From contig CALOAX010000009.1 in NCBI GenBank assembly GCA_942491485.1, positions 87,515 to 151,514 of the forward strand: 64,000 nt of DNA, in the 5' to 3' direction. Under the pieces are notes generated by a model. It was not told where the DNA came from, ran no database searches, and saw only the letters and a list, made by a program, of their open reading frames with translations. Positions 60,566 through 64,000 of the stretch are shown here, piece by piece (the stretch's first letter is position 1; every line of letters begins with the position of its first letter). This DNA comes from Desulfoluna sp942491485. Its GTDB lineage: Bacteria > Desulfobacterota > Desulfobacteria > Desulfobacterales > Desulfolunaceae. The translations under genes and the position numbers were made by a program.

Positions 60566-63500
60566 TTAGACCCTGACCCGAAAGAAAAGAGCATAGAGAA
60601 CCGGAACCATCCCGAGGGTAATGACGGTGGCAAAGATCAGTCCAAAAATGATGGAGACGGCCATGGGCTCAAACAAAGGCCCCCCGCCCACCCAGAGGGG
60701 AACCAGCCCGCCGGCTGTGGTCAGTGTGGTGAGCAGTATCGGACGAAGCCGGCGTTGAGCAGCCACCACCACCGCGTCGGACGGCTCCAGGCCGTTCTCG
60801 TCAATTTCTATGCGGATTCGGTCCAGGAGCACGTTGGCGTTGTTGATGACAATACCGGAGAGAGCCACCACCCCTAAAAGGGTCATGAACCCGAAGTAGG
60901 ATTGGGCCACCAGCAGCCCCACGGTGACGCCTATGAGCCCTAAGGGCACGATACAGATAAGCAGCATTGTGCGACGCAGGGAGTTGAACTGCAAAACAAG
61001 GAGCAGCATGATGAGCATGGCGGCAATGGGAAGCTCATCGGCTATGGCCTGGTTGGCCTTGGCGGACTTTTCCGCTTCTCCTGCCACTTCATAGCGATAC
61101 CCCAGGTCCCAGCGGCGACTTTGCTCTGCCAGCCAGCTGGAGATCTTTCCGTTGATGGCCATGGCGTTGTAGCCATCATAAAGATCGGCGTACACCTCCA
61201 CTGTCCGCAGCCGGTCCCTGCGAATGATCTTCCCGTTCTGCCAGGCTGTCTCCATCTCGGCCACCTGGCTCAGGGGCACCGACCGACCGGTGGTAATGCT
61301 GTAGACCCGCAGCCCTTCCAGCTTTTTCAAATCGTTTCGATCTGCCGCCACGGAACGCACCACAATGGGAATCAGGTCGTCGTTTTCCCGGTACTGCCCC
61401 ACCTGAATCCCACTTAAGGATCCTTGCAGGGAGATGGCGATATCCCGGCTGGTAATACCGGCCCGCCGTGCTCGTTCCTGATGGACCCGCACCACCAGCT
61501 TTCGGGTCCGACGTCCCCAGTCATCCCCGACCTCCCGGATACCGGGTTCCTGGCGAAGGCGGCTCTTCAGGCCATCCACCAGTGCAAAGAGTTCCTTCTC
61601 GCTTTTCCCCGAAATCCGAACAGCCACTGGGTGGTTCACCGGTGGCCCCACTGAGAGCCGTGATACGGACGCTCTCACCTCGGGCAGCTCCTCGTCACAA
61701 AAAGCCTGAAGTTTTCTCACCACCTCTGCCACCGCGTCAAAGGAGGTGGTGTTGATCAACATGTACGCAAAGCTGCTCTCCGGTGGATCCGGTCGGTAGG
61801 AGATGATGTAGCGAGGCGCCCCTTTGCCAATAAAGCTGCCCCAGTTAACAACCCCCTCACCGCCCTCATTCGCCATGACGTTGTCGGTAATGAAGGCTTC
61901 GATCCGATTCACCATGGCCTCGGTGTGGGCAATGTCAGAGCCTGGTGGCGTCTCCACGGTGGCGGTAATGATGCTTCGGTCGGAGTCGGGCATAAAGCGC
62001 TTGGGAACATAACGGAACCCGTACATGGCCACCACAAAGGCAAGGCACATGGTGGCCACAAAGAGCCACCGATGGGACAGGCAGCCTTTCAGCACACCGC
62101 GATACCTCCGGTAAAAGGGGGTGTCATAGGCCGCCTCCCCATCTTCGGGTGCCACCTTGAGAAACCAGACACAGAACAGGGGAATCATGGTGAGGGCAAG
62201 TACCCAGGAGCTAACCAGGGTAATGGTGACCACTTTGAAGAGGGGTGCCGTGTACTCCCCTGTGGATGATTTGGCCATGTAAATGGGCAGAAAAGCAAAA
62301 GAGGTGGTGAGGGAGGCCGTGAGCAGGGGCCGGGCAAGCTCCTTAGCGGAGTTCACCGATGCCTCGGCAACGCTTTGCCCCTCGCGCACCTGGGTCATGA
62401 TGGATTCGCTCATCACGATGGCATTGTCCACAAGGATCCCCAGGGAGATAAGCAGGGCTGCCAACGAGACCTGATCGATCCCGATACCGAAGAACCCCAT
62501 GATCAGAAATGCCATCAAAATGGTCACGGGAATAAGGCTTGCCACCAGCAGCCCAGTGCGCAACCCGAGACTCACCAGCATCACCAGGCAGACGATGGCG
62601 ATGCTCTGCATAAGGTTTGATAAAAAGTTGCTGACGCTCTTGTGAACCCTCTCGGGCTGGCGCGCCAGATGATGAAGCTCCACCCCGATGGGGTAGAGGC
62701 GTTCCAGCCGCTCCTTGAACGCCTCCACGGACGTGCCCAGACTGATGATGTCTCCACCCTTGGACATGGAGATCGCCAGGGCCAGCGCAGGGGTGCCGTT
62801 AAAGTGCATCTTGTCGGATGCCGGGTCTTTGTACCCGCGTGTGACGGTCACCAGGTCCTTTAAGTAGACCACCTCTTTTCGCCCCGGCACAGAAATCACC
62901 GTATCGAGGATCTCTGCCACCGCCTCGAAATTCCCCGTGGGCTCCAGGTTGATGCGTTCCTGCCCGGACTCAAGGGCCCCTCCGGGTGTAATGATGTTAC
63001 GCTGGGAAAGCACCTGCTGCAGCATAAGCGGCGAGATGCCGTACCGGGCGAGACGCGCCGAGTTAAATTCAAGGAACACCTGCTCCTTCTGAGCTCCGAC
63101 AATGTCCACCTTGGCCACGTCGTCGATACGAAGCAACTCATCCCTCACCTCATCGGCCACATGTTTAAGCTCCCGGTAGGTGTACCCCTCCCCGGTAAGG
63201 GCCAGCACCTGACCGAACACATCCCCGAAGTCATCATTCACAAAGGGTCCGATCACCCCCTCGGGGAGGTTGCGTATCTCCTTGTCCACCTTGCGCCGCA
63301 ACTCGTCCCAGATGGGGCGCATGTGTTTGTACTTCTCCTCCATGTTGACATAGATGATGGAGATGCCGGCACGCGACTCGCTCTCCACGTAGTCGAGCTG
63401 GGAAATCTCCTGAATCACCTTCTCCAGGCGATCCGTGACAAGCTGCTCCACCCGTTCGGGGCTGGCTCCGGGAAAGTAAGTGGTCACCATGGCGACACGG

Positions 63501-63628
63501 ACAATAAATCCGGGATCCTCGTCCTGGGGCAGGCGGTTCAGGGTCACCCAGCCCCCCAGCACCACAATGAGAATCATCACCAGGGTCACCCGATTCAAGC
63601 GGATCGCCGCTTCGGTGATGTGCATCAT
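60566..63628 (-). CDS. RND efflux transporter permease (AcrB/HAE1 family)
   Basis: Proton-driven inner membrane pump, 1020 residues, of the AcrB/MexB family. Twelve membrane helices are predicted: one at the N-terminus (VTLVMILIVVLGGWVTL), five around 330-530, and a second half beginning about 525. Family blocks include FFGIGIDQVSLAALLISLGILVDNAIVMSESI and GVVALSGIVINNANVLLDRIRIE. The large periplasmic loops carry the usual porter domain. Start overlaps the adaptor gene stop by four bases (ATGA). Substrate cannot be told. No outer-membrane TolC gene is in the window. Confidence 0.93.
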   Translation of the reverse strand: MMHITEAAIRLNRVTLVMILIVVLGGWVTLNRLPQDEDPGFIVRVAMVTTYFPGASPERVEQLVTDRLEKVIQEISQLDYVESESRAGISIIYVNMEEKYKHMRPIWDELRRKVDKEIRNLPEGVIGPFVNDDFGDVFGQVLALTGEGYTYRELKHVADEVRDELLRIDDVAKVDIVGAQKEQVFLEFNSARLARYGISPLMLQQVLSQRNIITPGGALESGQERINLEPTGNFEAVAEILDTVISVPGRKEVVYLKDLVTVTRGYKDPASDKMHFNGTPALALAISMSKGGDIISLGTSVEAFKERLERLYPIGVELHHLARQPERVHKSVSNFLSNLMQSIAIVCLVMLVSLGLRTGLLVASLIPVTILMAFLIMGFFGIGIDQVSLAALLISLGILVDNAIVMSESIMTQVREGQSVAEASVNSAKELARPLLTASLTTSFAFLPIYMAKSSTGEYTAPLFKVVTITLVSSWVLALTMIPLFCVWFLKVAPEDGEAAYDTPFYRRYRGVLKGCLSHRWLFVATMCLAFVVAMYGFRYVPKRFMPDSDRSIITATVETPPGSDIAHTEAMVNRIEAFITDNVMANEGGEGVVNWGSFIGKGAPRYIISYRPDPPESSFAYMLINTTSFDAVAEVVRKLQAFCDEELPEVRASVSRLSVGPPVNHPVAVRISGKSEKELFALVDGLKSRLRQEPGIREVGDDWGRRTRKLVVRVHQERARRAGITSRDIAISLQGSLSGIQVGQYRENDDLIPIVVRSVAADRNDLKKLEGLRVYSITTGRSVPLSQVAEMETAWQNGKIIRRDRLRTVEVYADLYDGYNAMAINGKISSWLAEQSRRWDLGYRYEVAGEAEKSAKANQAIADELPIAAMLIMLLLVLQFNSLRRTMLLICIVPLGLIGVTVGLLVAQSYFGFMTLLGVVALSGIVINNANVLLDRIRIEIDENGLEPSDAVVVAAQRRLRPILLTTLTTAGGLVPLWVGGGPLFEPMAVSIIFGLIFATVITLGMVPVLYALFFRVRV

Positions 63629-64000
63629 AGGGCCTCCTGCTCTTTGAATAGAACCCGCATCCCCTCATCCAGACGGCTCATGCCTGCCGTCACCACCCAC
63701 TCCTCTCCGGCGACCCCGGAAAGAACCTCAAGTCCTCCTTCGGTGAGAGCCCCAACCTCCACGGAGCGCCTTCGGATCGTCGCCTCACCCTGCCCATCCG
63801 GTTCCGCCGTAAACAGATACGCACCGCTGCTGTCTGCACCCACCACGTGGGATGGCACAAGAAATCGTTCACCGCTCCCACCGTTGAATCGAAACGTCAC
63901 CTCAGCGGCCATGCCAGGCAGGACCTCCGTTGCCTCCTCGGAGAGGCGAAGGGTGACGGGGTAGGTGGCGGCAAACCCGGTGGCCGACGAACCCACCTCG
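63625..64000 (-). CDS. RND efflux periplasmic adaptor, 5' end cut by the window
   Basis: C-terminal about 125 residues of a membrane-fusion protein. The frame is open to the window edge, so the N-terminal hairpin and lipoyl domains are missing. Visible are the beta-barrel segment (YPVTLRLSEEATEVLPGMAAEVTFRF), typical of HlyD/AcrA-type adaptors, and the membrane-proximal end (VEVGALTEGGLEVLSGVAGEEWVV). It partners the permease at 60566 and overlaps its start by four bases. Confidence 0.88.
   Translation of the reverse strand, partial: EVGSSATGFAATYPVTLRLSEEATEVLPGMAAEVTFRFNGGSGERFLVPSHVVGADSSGAYLFTAEPDGQGEATIRRRSVEVGALTEGGLEVLSGVAGEEWVVTAGMSRLDEGMRVLFKEQEAL

Overview
The window looks like a chromosomal segment of a flagellated anaerobic bacterium of the deltaproteobacterial type (Desulfobacterota, plausibly a Desulfobacterales sulfate reducer). 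This is inferred from gene content: an indolepyruvate:ferredoxin oxidoreductase pair beside an FrhB-like iron-sulfur flavoprotein, a large acetyl-CoA hydrolase/transferase, a flagellar regulon with two sigma-54 activators, an MglA-type GTPase, and abundant GGDEF, HD-GYP and receiver proteins. No rRNA, tRNA, CRISPR array, phage or intact insertion sequence was recognised. Both ends cut a gene: dnaJ at the left and an RND adaptor at the right.

Layout. 1-3.5 kb: dnaJ end, queD, an unusual eukaryotic-type hisA, and an acyltransferase. 4.1-6.2 kb: two metallo-beta-lactamase-fold hydrolases. 6.7-11 kb (minus): iorB, iorA and an FrhB-like protein. 11.5-13 kb: a PstS-like periplasmic protein and a lipoprotein. 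13.3-29.4 kb (minus): a flagellar and chemotaxis block, flgB-flgC-fliE-fliF-fliG-fliH-fliI-(repeats)-fliJ-motE. Upstream of it lie an FlrC-like activator, an AMIN/TPR protein, a FleQ-like activator, cheY, cheX and a REC-GAF-HD-GYP protein. Sigma-54 promoter sequences are visible before flgB and before the AMIN/TPR gene. 29.7-36 kb: an XPB-like helicase, an Lrp regulator overlapping a diaminopimelate decarboxylase-like gene, and an acetyl-CoA hydrolase/transferase. 36-48 kb: an acidic zinc-ribbon membrane protein, hpt, a class B J-protein, mnmG-fetA-fetB, a radical SAM protein and nadE. 47-53 kb: small membrane proteins, a second acyltransferase, a ribbon-helix-helix protein, an FlgO-like lipoprotein, a MazG-like hydrolase and a U32 protein. 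53.6-58.8 kb: a compact four-gene plus-strand signalling cluster. 59-64 kb: a diguanylate cyclase and an RND efflux pump.

Two things stand out. First, the 53.6-58.8 kb cluster encodes a response regulator, an MglA-like GTPase, a histidine kinase, and a fusion of receiver, MshEN-like, GspE/PilB-type ATPase and zinc-ribbon domains. It looks like a two-component, small-GTPase and secretion/pilus-motor module. Second, the intergenic spaces are filled with one family of about 17 dispersed repeats. Their ends are inverted (outer arm GTAACTATTCAGC, inner arm TGCCTCCGGCGGC), typical full copies are about 170-230 bp, and the interiors vary and are rich in hairpins. They sit just after stop codons, separate fliI from fliJ, and supply the last codons of one gene. 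They look like a MITE-type element family, but this needs a genome-wide search.
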